The notes under the pieces: generated by a model
What the model was told of the DNA's origin: nothing
The model's database searches: none
What the model saw: only the letters and a program-made list of their open reading frames with translations
DNA from: Puccinellia tenuiflora
Lineage: Eukaryota > Streptophyta > Magnoliopsida > Poales > Poaceae
Assembly (NCBI GenBank): GCA_012064385.1
Contig: QRDG01000473.1
Coordinates: forward strand, 3,054,157-3,118,156
Length of the DNA: 64,000 nt
Reading direction: 5' to 3'
In this document: positions 23,311-34,874 of the stretch, piece after piece
How positions within the stretch are numbered: the first letter of the stretch is position 1
Layout of the letters: the number at the start of each line of letters is the position of its first letter
Made by a program: the position numbers and the translations under genes

Positions 23311-26300
23311 TGTGGGGACCCCGGACTAGCTGTCCGAAATACCCGATTATGGTTCACACAACGATCCCATGATCAGTCTGTCGTTGCCCATAATCCGAAT
23401 TGGATACCAAAGTTTACATCCATTACAGTACCGCATTAAAGTCTTACATAGTAGGTCACTTAGACCAAGTCTTACATAGGTGCCTTCAAGGGCCAAATCA
23501 AAAGCATTCAGCGGAAGCTACGTAGTAGAAGTCCAACGCGTCCTAGCGACGACCGACAGGCAGTTGACTCACGAAGATCCCTAGTTCGCATAGAAGTCTC
23601 CATACTCCGCTTCAGCGTAGTTTTCCTCGGGATCTGGCTAAGACAATAGCCAGAGACGAAACCAGTATGAGTACAATTTGTACTCGCAAACTACTCCTCT
23701 ACTGAGTATGCACCAATTTTAAGTTGTTCTCTACAGCACTTTTAGTTATTACTCTATCTCTATATCCTTGATGAAAAAGGTAAGAAGAGATTGACTACTA
23801 TCTTTAGAGAGAAGCAAAATTTTATTATTTATCCAAAACTCCTCCTTTTTCCCGACCACGACTCATCATGGTCTCTTTTCCTCCACAACTCATACCACTC
23901 CATTTGGTATAGTTGGGAAACATCAGCACACCTTTGTTTCTTTAAAGTTACCTCCTTTTGTAAAACTTTGCACATAGTCTAGTACAGCCTCCCAACTGTC
24001 CATATCCGAGGACTCGGCTATTCGAATAGTTTTACCCTCTGCAGAGGTAGCACGCTTTTCCCACACCCATCCGGTAGCTCATCGTGTCTGCCACGTCCCG
24101 CCATACAAGGTGTATGCGAAGTTGAGCTACCGACCATAGCCTGTCCTTTGCTCATGCTAGTATAGGACCCTACCCTTACGAATTCATCATTCCTCCGACA
24201 CCTAGTACAGGATCCCCCGTCGAGGAACCTAGATGTGAGGACTCGTAGTTTTCTCCGGCGACCCAAAGGTGGCGTCTTCAATCCCTCAATCCATCAGATT
24301 GCCGAGACCCGGGTCAGGGGTTAGGTCGCAATGACCCTCCCCTCATGCATAACGGAGTCATCTCCGTCGATGAGGTATCCCATACTAATATGAGCAAACT
24401 ATATGACTACGCCCGTTCCCATATTTGGGTAGATGTGGTCGCACAGGTTATCGGCTGGTCGTCATGGTACTAAGACACAATGTGCATTTTTCATAAACCA
24501 CTCCTTTTATCACTTCTCCACTTTAACACCGATAACTCGGCATTTCATCATCAACTAGGTACTTTAAAAAGGAGTTTGGAATAGCCATGTTTTTCCCATC
24601 CTATAGTTTTAGGTGTCTACTCTATATTCTACATAGGGTGAGCAGTTTTATACCCCTTGTGATAAGGGTTCTTTTCAGAAATCAGTACCACTACTCTAGG
24701 AATTTGCATGTAATTAATTTAAAAGGGATGTAAATGCAAGCTCAGCGAAGTAGCTTGCCTTGCTCAACAAAGTGCTCGGGTTCCTGCTGCTCGAAGTAAT
24801 CTCCTTCCTCGTAGTCTCCGGCAACGTTCGCGTCTAATCGATAAACAAACAATACAAACAACAATCACTAAACTAAACAAGCAACCATCACATCACAATC
24901 AAGATAACATCACAATTAGCTACTGAACACACAAGGTAACACAATTTGGTTTCAAATTAATTTAATTAACAATTATTCATTTGCATCTCAATTATGGCAG
25001 AAACTAGGGTTTTAGGTTTAATTGCATAACTTGAGTTCTGTTGGTCACAAAAATACAAACTAAAATTCTATAGATAGCTACTGATCTCTAGAAGACAACC
25101 TAATTGGATTCAAATCAATTTGAGTTATTAAACTCCCTGTAGAAATGTTTTAATCCAGAATGTTGGTTTTCTTGTTTTTGCTACAACTCAAGTTAATTTT
25201 ATTCAAAAATTAAATCCTTTTAGGGGTGACTAGTATTGCTTAAATGTGAGCTAACAAAATTGGTTTGACCTCATTTGGATTAGTAGAGTATCAGAAACAA
25301 ACAAGTTTAGGTTTTATACCTTCTGTGGCATTTTGATTATCATTATTTATTTATTAACCTAAATGGGGTGAAACCACTTTAGTTAGTTAGATAATTTCAT
25401 AAGCTTTCCAGAACATTTTTATTTGCTATTTTTAGATTCCTAGATCTCAAGATATTGAATTTCAAAGTCTAATCAAATTTCTGACAGAGATATTATCTAT
25501 CCATTTTAGTGTTATCAATTAGCACATTTGGCATTTTCATTTTAAATCAGGGAATTACTCTTAATGATCATGTCTTGCATCACTGTGAAGATTACATGTT
25601 TTATTTGCTACAAGATTTTAGTTTGCCATTTTTAGGCCTCTGGTTCAATAGCAATTTGCATGGGAAGTAGGCTATGTTCTGTTATTGCAGTGTTGAGCTA
25701 ACTGATTAGCTATATTGCCCAATTTAAATCTTTTAGCCAGATTTTAATTCAGGGTTCAAATCACTTGCTCATGATAGTATGCTATCTATACTAACATGAC
25801 ATACCAAGGATAACTCCTAAATAAAATCATGTGAATTAATATTAACAGCTAAAGACAGAACTAAATATCAGATTTCAGAAAATCCTGAAAACAGATATAA
25901 CTTAGCATCTTTGCTTAGATCTTAAATATATCAAATCTATCCCAATTTGAGCAAAACAAGTTTCCCTGTAATCTAGACAGTCTATAGATTCTAACACAAT
26001 TTATTTCACAAATTTTGGATCAAAGAAACGAGCAGATGATGCATGCAAACATGGCATCAGAGCAAGAACTGTCCAGGACTTAGCAGTTTTTAGAAACCGA
26101 CCGAATCGGTACGCTGCCGTTGGATCTAAATCCAACGGCCCACGTTCAATTCAGCGGCGATGACCACAGATCGGTGGCGCCACCGCGCCGGCGGCACGGT
26201 GGTGGTCGATTCGCTCACCTCGGGCAGGTTCTGGTCGGTGGCGAGGGTCGGAATCGGCGGCGGAGTGCTTGGGCTGGCCGGGGGCGGAGTTATGGGTGCT

Positions 26301-27692
26301 GGGGCAGCGTGGTTCCTCGGCGGCGTGCTCGGGTCCTTCCGCGGTTCCCGAACGGTGACGGCGAGGCTCCGGCGGTGTTCCTGTGGAAGAATCGGGGCCA
26401 GGGTGAGTGTGCGGTGGCGGTGGTGCACGACGGTGAGCTAGGGGAGGAACGGAGAGAAAGAGAGGGGCAGCACGGCCACATTGCCGCCGTTGTCCACCTC
26501 GGGCAGCGGCGAAGCTCGCGGAGGATGCAGGGCAGCAGCAGCCCTGCTGCGGCGTCTCCGCCCTCCTGGCGGTGTACTGGAGGTGGTGGAGTGCGGGAGA
26601 GGTGCTGGGGTGGTGTGGTGTGAGGGAATTGCAGCTCGGGGCGGCGGCTTTTATAGCCGAGCACCGGCGCGTCGTGGACGGGGTGCAGGGGCGGTCCAGC
26701 GGCCACACGGGCTCGCCGTAGGGGTGGCGTGAGGGCGGCTACGGTGTTGGGCTACTGAGGGGGCACGGTGGTGGCGTGGAGGCGAGCTCGGGGTGGGGGA
26801 CGGCCGCGGCGTGCTCTGGAACGGTTTGGGCGGCGCACGGGCACGCACGGGCGACGAGTTCCCGACGGGTCTGGGTTCTTGCTGGGCGGTGTGCAGGCAC
26901 GAGAGGGGGCAGGTGAGGTGGTAGGGAGCGGCGTCGGGGTAGCTAGGGCGGCGGGACGGTCTCCTCCACAGGGGCGGCATGGCGGCATGGCCACAGGAGC
27001 GCGTGCTCCCTGGCCACGGTGACGAACGGCGACCAATTCGCCGAAATGGCTTGCTCCCACGAGGCTCTGGAGCACGAAGATGATCGCCACGGTGAGGGAA
27101 GGGGACAGGGATGATCTTAAGCTCGATTTTTGCACGGGAAACACGAAGTGATCCGATCCTTGCTTCAGTTTGGGGAAGAACAGGGTGGTGCATGCCACCT
27201 GTTCGACCAAATGCCTCAACAGAATTTAAATTCGAATTTTTGAAAATGGTTTCCACCACTGGTTCCATATATATTAATAGTGATTTGTGGTGCTATGATG
27301 GTATTTTTTTGATAAGTGCATCATAGCACAATTTGTGGTTTGAGATGATTAAAGAAAGAAATGGAATTTTATATTTTGGATTTTGAAAATATATTTTGAA
27401 GAGAGAAAAGTTATTAGAGCTAAGTGGGAGTGAGTACTATGTCACCCCACTGGTTTTTGATTTAAAAGAAAATATTTATTTCTCATTTAGAGAAATTTTT
27501 ATGTGGCACTTGTCCCATTATTTCATGTGGTGGGGTTGTTTTCATTTTTCTTTCTTTTTATTCATACCTTTGCTTAGCAATCACACACATCAAACAGCAC
27601 AATGCAAGCAAACACACATAAGAAAAATAAAAGTTTTTGTTGGCCCACATTTTTGGAATTAATAATACTTATATTAATTCTGGGATGTTACA
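23311..27692 (-). mobile_element. Element C 5' LTR
   Basis: This 4,382-bp LTR is the promoter copy for C. Like its partner it has a GC-rich island (26,100-27,230) and a minus-strand TATA box. Small length differences from the 3' copy (for example near 25,626, 27,243 and 27,540-27,600) are simple indels. Confidence 0.95.
26648..26656 (-). promoter_or_regulatory. Element C TATA box
   Basis: CTATAAAAG on the minus strand sits inside the GC-rich island of the 5' LTR, in a GGCTATAAAAGCC context. The same box is conserved in the 3' LTR at 16,253-16,261. Confidence 0.75.
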
Positions 27693-27697
27693 GTCGC

Positions 27698-30335
27698 CGA
27701 AGGCGACATCGAACCAAACTGTGCCCATGGGCGCGTGCGAAACACCCGGCACGATGCCGTGGAAGGTGGTTCGGCTGGGCTGCATCATATTCTCGGTTAT
27801 GCCGAGTTTGACCATGGTATCCCGGTACATGATGTTGATGCTGCTCCCGTTATCAACGAGGACATGGGAAAACCTGACATTGATGCTGGGCCCGAAGAAT
27901 GTCGGATCCAACACTAGAGCATAACCCCCTGGGTTGGGCATGACCTTTGGATGGTCCTTGACACTCCAGCTGATCTCATCCTCGGACCAGTACATGAATT
28001 TTGGCACCTCCGGCATAACGGCATTTACCTCCATCGCACGCCTGTGCTGACTCTGCTTGTCATTGGGTTCGGTCACAAAGACCATGTAACTCTGGTGGGG
28101 CTCTCGGTACTGATTTTGTCGGATCGGGCCAGCGTTGTTGTTGGGGTAGTTGGAGTTGTTGTTGGTGTTGGCCATGTTGGCTACTTGGTTGACATCTTCA
28201 GGCCTTGCTTGGGCGTTCACCGGGATAGCATTCACACCCGTGAGTGGTGCGGGTCGAGTCGTCGGACCTGTGTTCTCCCGCGGGCGCCTATTCCGGCTGC
28301 AGTTCCGGTTCGAGTGCTGAGCCGGTCTGCTGGGGTGCTTGGTGTGGTAGCTGTAGGGATCATCCGGCATCGTCCCATTGGGGTTACCCCACTGCCTCTT
28401 GTCGCCGTTCCATGGCTTCCTCTCGCCATTCCACGGTCTTTTTTCGCCGTCCCACGGCCTCCTTCCTTCCGAGTTCTGGCCCCACGCGGGACCGTCATTC
28501 TTCTGTCTCTGGCTGTTGCCAGCATCCATCTGATCTTGGTCGATGGCAGCAACCTGGTCTGACCCATACCGGTAATCCGGCCTCTCCTCTCTTCTCTTTC
28601 CTCGGTAATCCGAACGATCACCTCGCCGACCCGATCTGTCTCTGTCGACCGGGGCCAGTAAGGGCTGTGTCGGATCACCCAAAGCATAGCTATCAGCAAT
28701 CTTGATTGTCTCGGCCAAGGTGGCCGGCATTTCTCTCTGGAGTCTCTGCCAGAGCATGGAGCCATGTCGGCACCCTTGTGCAAACCATGCAATGGCCTGC
28801 GACTCGATCACTCCTTCACAGGAGTTGCGGATCGTGCTCCACCGAGTCAGGTACTCTCGGTCGGTTTCGTCCTCTCTCTGCCGACACATGGACAGCTGCT
28901 GAGGGCGATTCGGCCTCTTGTATGTGCTGGAGAAGTTGCTGACGAATGCGTCGGAGAAATCCAGCCAGCAGTCAATGCTATCCTCCTCCAGGTTGTTCAG
29001 CCAGATCCGGGTTGGTCCTTCAAGCATTTGCGGCACATACCGCACTGCCCATCTGCGACTTCCGCCGGCAATGTGCACAGCGGTGACATAGTCTGTCAGC
29101 TAGTCCTCCGGCTTGGTACTGCCGTCATACATCTTGGCACCCCGAGGTAACTGGAAATTCGGCACAGGTGCCTGCTTCATTATCCGGGATCCAAAACATG
29201 CCGGACCCGGTGGGCCTTGCTCCTCCAGGAGCTCGGACAGATAGATTCTGTCAAGCTTGTTCCGGACATCGTGTGCCGGCAACTGGCGAGCTCCCAACCT
29301 GGCACCGAGTGCACCCTCGGACGCCAGGTCCCTGTATCTTGTGTACCCGGCCCGCTCCATGGCCGAGTAACCATCATCGTATCGGTCGGCGGCCGGTTCA
29401 GCATACTCAGCACCAAGTCGTGGCCGAGGTGGAATTGGTGCCGGATGCTGAGGTGGCTGGCCTTGATTCGCCGGGATAACTCGGTTTGCCTCTTGTCTGC
29501 CCTGGGCGGGTCCTGGTTTTCCCCGACCGGCATTGCCTTGCGCGGCTACTTGCTTTCCGGCATAAGCCGGATCATACGCTTGCATCTGCTTGTTTTTGCC
29601 AGAGTTCACACTCTGGCCTCTGCTCCTGCCGACATACGGCGAGGAGGCCTATCCCTTGGACATTTCCCCTGCTCCACCATTTGAGTGAAGGAACCGAGAT
29701 CCACCCGCATCCGGGTTAGCCTTACGGTAGGCCTCATTCTGTCGGTTAGCAACAGCCACCAACTCGTTTACTCGATCCTGCTGCCTAGAGCGAGCGTCTC
29801 CGGATAGACCGGCCAACTCGGCTATGGCTGCCTTTGCCGCCTTAAGGTTCTTTCCGGGTGTGCTGTATCTCGGCTTTTTAGCCAACACATAACTAGGAGT
29901 TCTAGCAGATCTAGTTCTACCTTCTCTAGCTATCTCTGTGTTGAGGTCTCTACCTCGGGCACGCACCTCATCGATGCGACTAACCGGGTTTGCTACTGGA
30001 GTAAAACCGTGAGCTGAGTTATACTCACGCATTGATATGTCGAACTCCTGCCTGACTCTGGCCACCTCTCTAGCCTCCTGGAGTATGTTCTGGCGCTGCA
30101 CCTCCAACTCGGCTTGAGTCAGGGCAGCATCTGCACTCGGTGCGACTGGGGTTGCCAGCTTCTGAATCACATCCTGAAGAGGACTCGGCGTCACCGGCAC
30201 GCTGGATGTGCTGGCCTGTGCCGCACGGTTCTCCGGTTTCTCCAAGGGCGGACGCCCTGTTCTTGCCGACCTGGTGCCGGGATCAGCATCGCCCGCCATA
30301 GCTTTGCTGACACCGACGCCCGGGGCGGTCATCAT
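27698..30335 (-). pseudogene. Element B gag and protease, upstream part (broken)
   Basis: One minus-strand frame starts about 30,335 (MMTAPGVGVSK). It passes TAG stops at 29,649 and 29,100 and runs into C at 27,692. The N-terminal part is Gln/Glu-rich and helical. The central gag domain (about 29,080-28,790) contains MLEGPTRIWLNNLEEDSI and FVSNFSSTYKRP. A linker repeats RPWDGEKRPWNGERKPWNG-type units, and near 27,850 the protease motif VLVDNGSSINI appears, with Asn in place of the usual Thr in the DTG-type triad. The two stops are in the same frame as the flanking sequence, so they are point changes rather than shifts. Confidence 0.9.
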
Positions 30336-30779
30336 GACTTCCACGCAACTAGCGGGGCGAGCGGTACGCCGGCCGCGAGCTGCGCAGACTGCGGGTGGAT
30401 CCGCTCCCAGCTGCACAATTTCGGGAAACCAGCAAGGAACCTCGGTGGCGACGTAAACCGTGAGCGCGCCGAAGTCGATGAGGTATCCGTTCCGGGGCAG
30501 TGGCCTGCTACCGAAGCAACCTGCGTTGTCGCTGATGACGTTGAGGGAGCCGAATCTATGGACAAGGCCACAGACCACACGCTCACCCGACGTGATGAGA
30601 GAACCTGTCCGGATGAAAACTCCAGCCAGCGCCGCTGCTGGCCCCACGGTGGGCGCCAACTGTCGTGGTGGTGTCACGGCAGATGCCATAGGATGGCTTG
30701 AGTTGTGGGGCCGATGGACGCTGGAGGCACCCGGGGAGGGCTTGCGCGCACGAGCACGCACACAACGAACACAACACAC
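30336..30779 (-). CDS. Element B leader ORF running through the PBS
   Basis: The gag frame stays open upstream for about 148 more codons, through the primer-binding site (read as RQLAPTVGP) and into the LTR's U5 end. It encodes a segment with IDFGALTVYVATEV. The leader of element D has a similar open frame with RQLAPSVG and SFGELRFYVNKW. It may be an N-terminal extension or a separate upstream peptide. Whether it is translated is unknown. Confidence 0.4.
30641..30660 (-). other. Element B primer-binding site
   Basis: The minus strand reads GTTGGCGCCCACCGTGGGGC directly after the LTR end CGACA. It is identical in its core to element A's site at 2,152-2,170. The primer tRNA was not identified with certainty. 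Confidence 0.88.
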
Positions 30780-31556
30780 ACGGTTTTACCCAGGTTCGGG
30801 GCTCTCGTGAGGAGATAACACCCCTACTCCTGCCTATATGATCGATATATATGGACTATCACTGATTTACAAGCTCGCTCCTTGAGCTGTGATGGAAGAA
30901 CAGCACGGTCTAGGCCTCAACCGAGTCTCGGGGCCGCTTGTTGGTTCTCTACTGGCTACGGAATTAATGCTCAAGTGTGTATGCGTGAGACAGGTATCCG
31001 TGCAAGCGTCGTCGTAAGAGGAGCCCCTGGTGCTCCTTATAAAGGGAAGCCCAGGGCACAGGTTTAGGGCTGACGTCGGTGCTGGCGTAGCTCACACTGT
31101 GGCCACCTCCGGTCTTCTGACTGCTTCCGTCACTGCGGCGTGGCGCGTCCCATCTATCACCTCCAGCGCACTGCTCCCCGGTACCGCTTCGGTCAGCGAC
31201 ATGGAGGTCTATCACTCTGGTCAAGTGGCCTCGTCCCATCGTGCAAGTGGCTCGGCACCTGCCCCGTGATTGTAGGGACAAGACGTGAGCCTTGACCACA
31301 GCCCGAGGTATCCTCCTTATCCGGCTTAGGCATTCCGAATACTTTGTAACTCGGTTTTGCCTTCCCTACACACAAGAAGAACAAAGAAAGATCCGACATA
31401 TAACATGCATGAACCGACATACCAATATGTCGGTTAGTCTTGACCCGGTCAACCCTGAGTATGCCGGTACAGTTATGTCGGTTTCAGTGATCCGGTCAAC
31501 TCCGAGTCAACTCTTATATCGGCATCTCGCCCATATCCGGGGGTTGCCCCCCGACA
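30661..31556 (-). mobile_element. Element B 5' LTR
   Basis: This 896-bp LTR starts TGTCGTGGTGG and ends CCCCCCGACA, and is followed by the TSD CTTGA (31,557-31,561). The minus-strand TATA region CCCTTTATAAGG is at 31,035-31,046. The part around the TATA and the downstream R/U5 segment resemble element A's LTR. Confidence 0.93.
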
Positions 31557-31561
31557 CTTGA

Positions 31562-32692
31562 CCCGGGGATTGGCCGGCCAGTCAGTTTTATGTTTTCTCC
31601 TAGATAGTAGAAGTAACTCGGGGACTCGGTTGAGACCGAGTCCGCATCTTCATGCATAGTTTTGATACTAGAGTTAATTTCATCTGGCAATAGAGTTGCT
31701 GTTAAGGTTAAATACTCATTATGAATATGCCTGGACTAACACTGTTTGGTGGTATCGGTATCACCGAATGAGAATTCATCACCTAGATCATGGTTATATC
31801 GGTTATGTCGGTCAGCCAAAATATCAAGGCATCCTATAATCTATCTCAAATCACCGTTTATGTCGGTCATCCAAAGTATCATGGCATCATCACAAAATGT
31901 CTCGCAATCACCGGTTATGTCGGCTTGCCAAGTATCATGGCATCATCCGTTATTTCATATCGCCAAGTATCATGACATCGACAAGTACGTCGGATCACCA
32001 CATATCTCGGTTCGCCATGTATGCCGGCAAAGCCGGTGGACTTCATGTCCAGGATGCCAGCAAAAATCTGGTGGACCCTGCGTCCATAAACCGACATAGC
32101 CCATGTTGGCAACATGTCGACTTAGCCCATGCAGGCTTTAGAGAGAATCCGACATAGCCCATGAAGGCAATATGTCAAAGCAGCCCATACGGGCAAGTTG
32201 TTGGTTCAGCTAAATGCTGCCGACATAACATTTCGGTAAATGCCCGAGATGGCTAAAAACCGACATATGATGATGCCCAAGCAGGCTATGTGTCGGTCCA
32301 GTTCATGCTGGTGACATACAACTTCGGTAATTCCCGAGATATCTAAAAACCGACATATGATGATGCCCAAGCAGGCTATATGTCGGTCCAGCTCATGCTA
32401 TTGACATACGACTTTGGTAAATGCCCAAGAAGGCTAAAAACCGATATATGATAGTGCCCATGCCGGCCGTATGAAAATTCAGCCAATGATGGCTATGATT
32501 CCGGTAAATGCCCAAGATGGCTAAAAACCGACGTATGATGACGCCCATGCAGGCTATAAATCGGTACAGCTCATGCTGCCGACATATGATTCTGATATTG
32601 CCCATGATGGCTATTTTTGGCACCAACTCTGTGATACTTTTCTAGAAAGCCTATGCACGACTCTGCGATTCCTACATAGTCTCGGGGACTAC
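31562..32692 (+). repeat. Element A internal region, with tandem repeats
   Basis: This is the continuation of A after B, with no protein-coding frame recognised. The block CTAAAAACCGACATATGATG recurs at 32,253, 32,343, 32,433 and 32,521, a step of about 90 bp. Earlier, near 31,800-31,930, a 56-bp repeat contains ATGTCGGTCATCCAAAG-type units. The region ends with TCGGGGACTAC directly before the 3' LTR, the polypurine tract. With only about 1.5 kb of internal DNA, A cannot encode its own enzymes. Confidence 0.88.
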
Positions 32693-34077
32693 TGTCGGCG
32701 ATGAACCCCGGGTACCCCAGAGTTGGTGGTTTGCTAAGCTAAGAGAAGGAAATAATATGCAGAAATAGAGGACAGATAAATAAAAAAGCTTGTACTACCT
32801 CGGGCCAGCATAAGCTATTCTCGGCTGGGCCAAGTTGTGGCCCAGGGCGACATAAGCCATCCGGCTGGGCCGACACTATTCATCCAGGCGACACTGTTCA
32901 CCCCCGGTAATGTCCATCCGATGTACACGGCACTGTTCATCCGGCATACTACCCAACACTGTTCACCCCGATACTGTTCATCCGACATACCCCCCGACAA
33001 TGTTCATCCGGCACTATTCATCCTCCCCGATACTGTTCATCCGGCATACCCCCGACACTGCTCATCCGGCATACAACCGACACTGTTCACCCCGGCAACC
33101 CCGACACTGTTCATACGGCATACTACCCGACACTGTTCATCCGGCATACCCCCGACACTGTTCATCTGACATACCTCCGGACGGCATATTGTCCCGGCCA
33201 ACATACATGTCATGGGACGACACTATTCATCCCCCCGACAATGTTCATCCGGCATACCCCGACACTGTTCATCCAGCATACCCCGACACTGTTCATCTGA
33301 CATACCTCCGGACGTCATATTGTCCCAGCCGACATACATGTCCTGGGCCGGTACTATTCATCCAGGTGGCACTGTTCATCCCGACATTGTTCATCCGGCA
33401 TATCACGACACTGTTCATCACCAACACTAATCATCCGACATACCTGGCTACTACCGCTACTTTGACCAGACCATCTACCCGGCGCCCAGGTCTCCATGTC
33501 CTTCGCTGCCAGGTCCTGGGACGCCCACCGCTCGGACCTAGCATCGTTGACAAGCCGGTGCGTGAAGACCAAGACCTAGAAGACAAGGATAGGATCGATG
33601 ACGAGGACCAGGACACAGACACTGTAGCCATGCCTGGTGACATCCAACAGGGATGACAAGACCCCAGTAGTCGTTCCACGCATAGTGTCGTATATAGTGT
33701 CTTGCATAGTGTAGCACTGTACAGCGGGGTCCCCCCATCTCCCCTGGGCTCCCCTTTATAAGGAGCACTAGGGGGAACCACTCAGGGCAGCCCGCTCCGG
33801 GGCTCATTCTCCCCCAGCTCTCGTACGAGCTCTTCTTCCCCCTCTAGAGAAACAGCTCAAGGAGCAACCATGTACCTCACATATACATCATCATATACAG
33901 TCAGACAAGCAGGAGTAGGGGTTTTACCTCCTCACGAGGGCCCTGAACCTGGGTAGATCGCGTGTGTGCTTTACTCCGTGTGTGTAATTCTACGCACCAT
34001 CCCTCCCCGGTTCCACCAGTGTCCATCGGCCCCAACTTAAGCCTACCCCAGACATCTATTTGTTCACCACGACGATA
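32693..34077 (+). mobile_element. Element A 3' LTR (complete)
   Basis: It starts TGTCGGCGATGAACC after the polypurine tract and ends CACCACGACGATA, about 1,385 bp. It contains the GTTCATCCGGCATAC-type array (about 32,873-33,440) and a TATA region, TTTATAAGG, at 33,755-33,763. The U5 end shares sequence with B's LTR, for example GCAGGAGTAGGGGT and CCTCCTCACGAG. A strict TG...CA end is not seen; the shared sequence stops at GATA(G). D gag resumes right after it. Confidence 0.9.
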
Positions 34078-34514
34078 GACATGAAGGAGTTCTCCAAGTT
34101 GCGTGTGACATTAGTCCTTGTGCCCTCAGGCATACGCAAGTAGCGAGGCCGGTCACGAGGGTGTTGAGACCGTCCCGATGATTGGACAGATAGATCCGCC
34201 CGACGCGTACTTGACAGACTGGCATGCTTCTTGTGTTCCGCGAGTAACCTCTCCTTCAGTTTAGTGCTTTCCTGCCATAGCAGATACTGGTAGCATTGTA
34301 GGTCTTCGGTTGTGGCGTCCTCCGACGGAAAACCGTCTGCTATGGACTTTATCGCCTTTTCACCCATGGCTTGGGTGATATGCAACTGGGTTCGCCCGTT
34401 TTGCAGAGTAACTGTGAACGGGTATGTGCGCTGCTCAGGTGGAGGAGGTGGGGCGCTTGGTGATGTTGCCGTTATTACGGCTGTTCCCGCGGGTGGTCCT
34501 GCGGGTACTGTCAT
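34078..34514 (-). pseudogene. Element D gag, N-terminal part
   Basis: The minus-strand frame starts at ATG 34,514 (MTVPAGPPAGTAVITA) and continues through QAMGEKAIKSIADGF, LLWQESTKLKERL and LRMPEGTRTNVTRNL to the junction with A. The downstream part of the same gene is at 404-1,162. The ATG overlaps the stop of the upstream leader frame as ATGA (34,511-34,514). Confidence 0.8.
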
Positions 34515-34869
34515 GTATACTTGAATGGGGGGATGCGCGGAATCTCCTCCAGGTCCAAGTCGTCTCCAAACACGGACTCGAAGGTTGTTTGGGTCCCGCT
34601 GACGGAGTATGCGGGGCTCGATGGCGGAGTCGATGAAGCACAGGGCACGACCGCTGACTCGGTCGTGCGCGTGAGGTTGATGGTTGGCGATGTATATCGC
34701 GATGTCGCAGTCGAAGACGATGCAAGCTCGCCGGGCATTTCGCTCGAGAATTCGGTGCCGGGGAGCACGGCGGCCGCCGACGCAATCAATGAAGAGGCGG
34801 ATGCCGCCGCAGCAGTCGATGAAGTAGCGAGTGTTGCCGCCACAAAGCGAGTTGTGTCCGTGAGGCGAA
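34511..34869 (-). pseudogene. Element D leader ORF, 3' portion
   Basis: This open minus-strand frame is rich in Ala, Ser and Thr and ends in a Glu/Asp segment (FGDDLDLEEIPRI). It reads straight on from the frame at 41,437-41,690 if element E and one copy of its TSD are removed, which supports E being an insertion. Its TGA overlaps the gag start codon. Function unknown. Confidence 0.6.
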
Positions 34870-34874
34870 GCGTG

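Larger units (their letters stand above)
12918..27692 (-). mobile_element. Element C: Tekay/Del-like chromovirus, full length
   Basis: This is a 14,775-bp LTR element on the minus strand, with 5' LTR 23,311-27,692 and 3' LTR 12,918-17,292. Ends are TGTGG and TTACA on the plus strand, and the TSD GTCGC occurs at 12,913-12,917 and 27,693-27,697. It carries an initiator-tRNA-Met primer-binding site, a pre-gag ORF, gag, a pol with a C-terminal chromodomain, and a long polypurine tract. The LTRs differ only at scattered sites, and the pol frame is open for 1,238 codons, so it is the youngest large insertion in the stack. Its insertion split B's protease/gag region. Confidence 0.95.
2505..31556 (-). 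mobile_element. Element B: Ty3/gypsy, Tat/RIRE2-like, full length
   Basis: A complete minus-strand LTR element is bounded by 896-bp LTRs (30,661-31,556 is 5', 2,505-3,400 is 3') that start TGTCG and end CGACA. It is flanked by the target duplication CTTGA (2,500-2,504 and 31,557-31,561). In transcription order it holds a PBS, leader, gag, protease, RT, RNase H, a second RNase H, integrase, a tandem repeat, a gene on the opposite strand, and the 3' LTR. Without C it is about 14.3 kb. The second RNase-H-like domain and the antisense gene fit the Tat lineage. Several stops and frameshifts make it non-autonomous today. C is inserted within its protease region. Confidence 0.93.

Noticed and set aside
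32253..32540. Regularly spaced repeats resembling a CRISPR array
   Set aside because: The 90-bp period has no conserved short repeat with unique spacers; whole units are similar, and the DNA is a plant retrotransposon.
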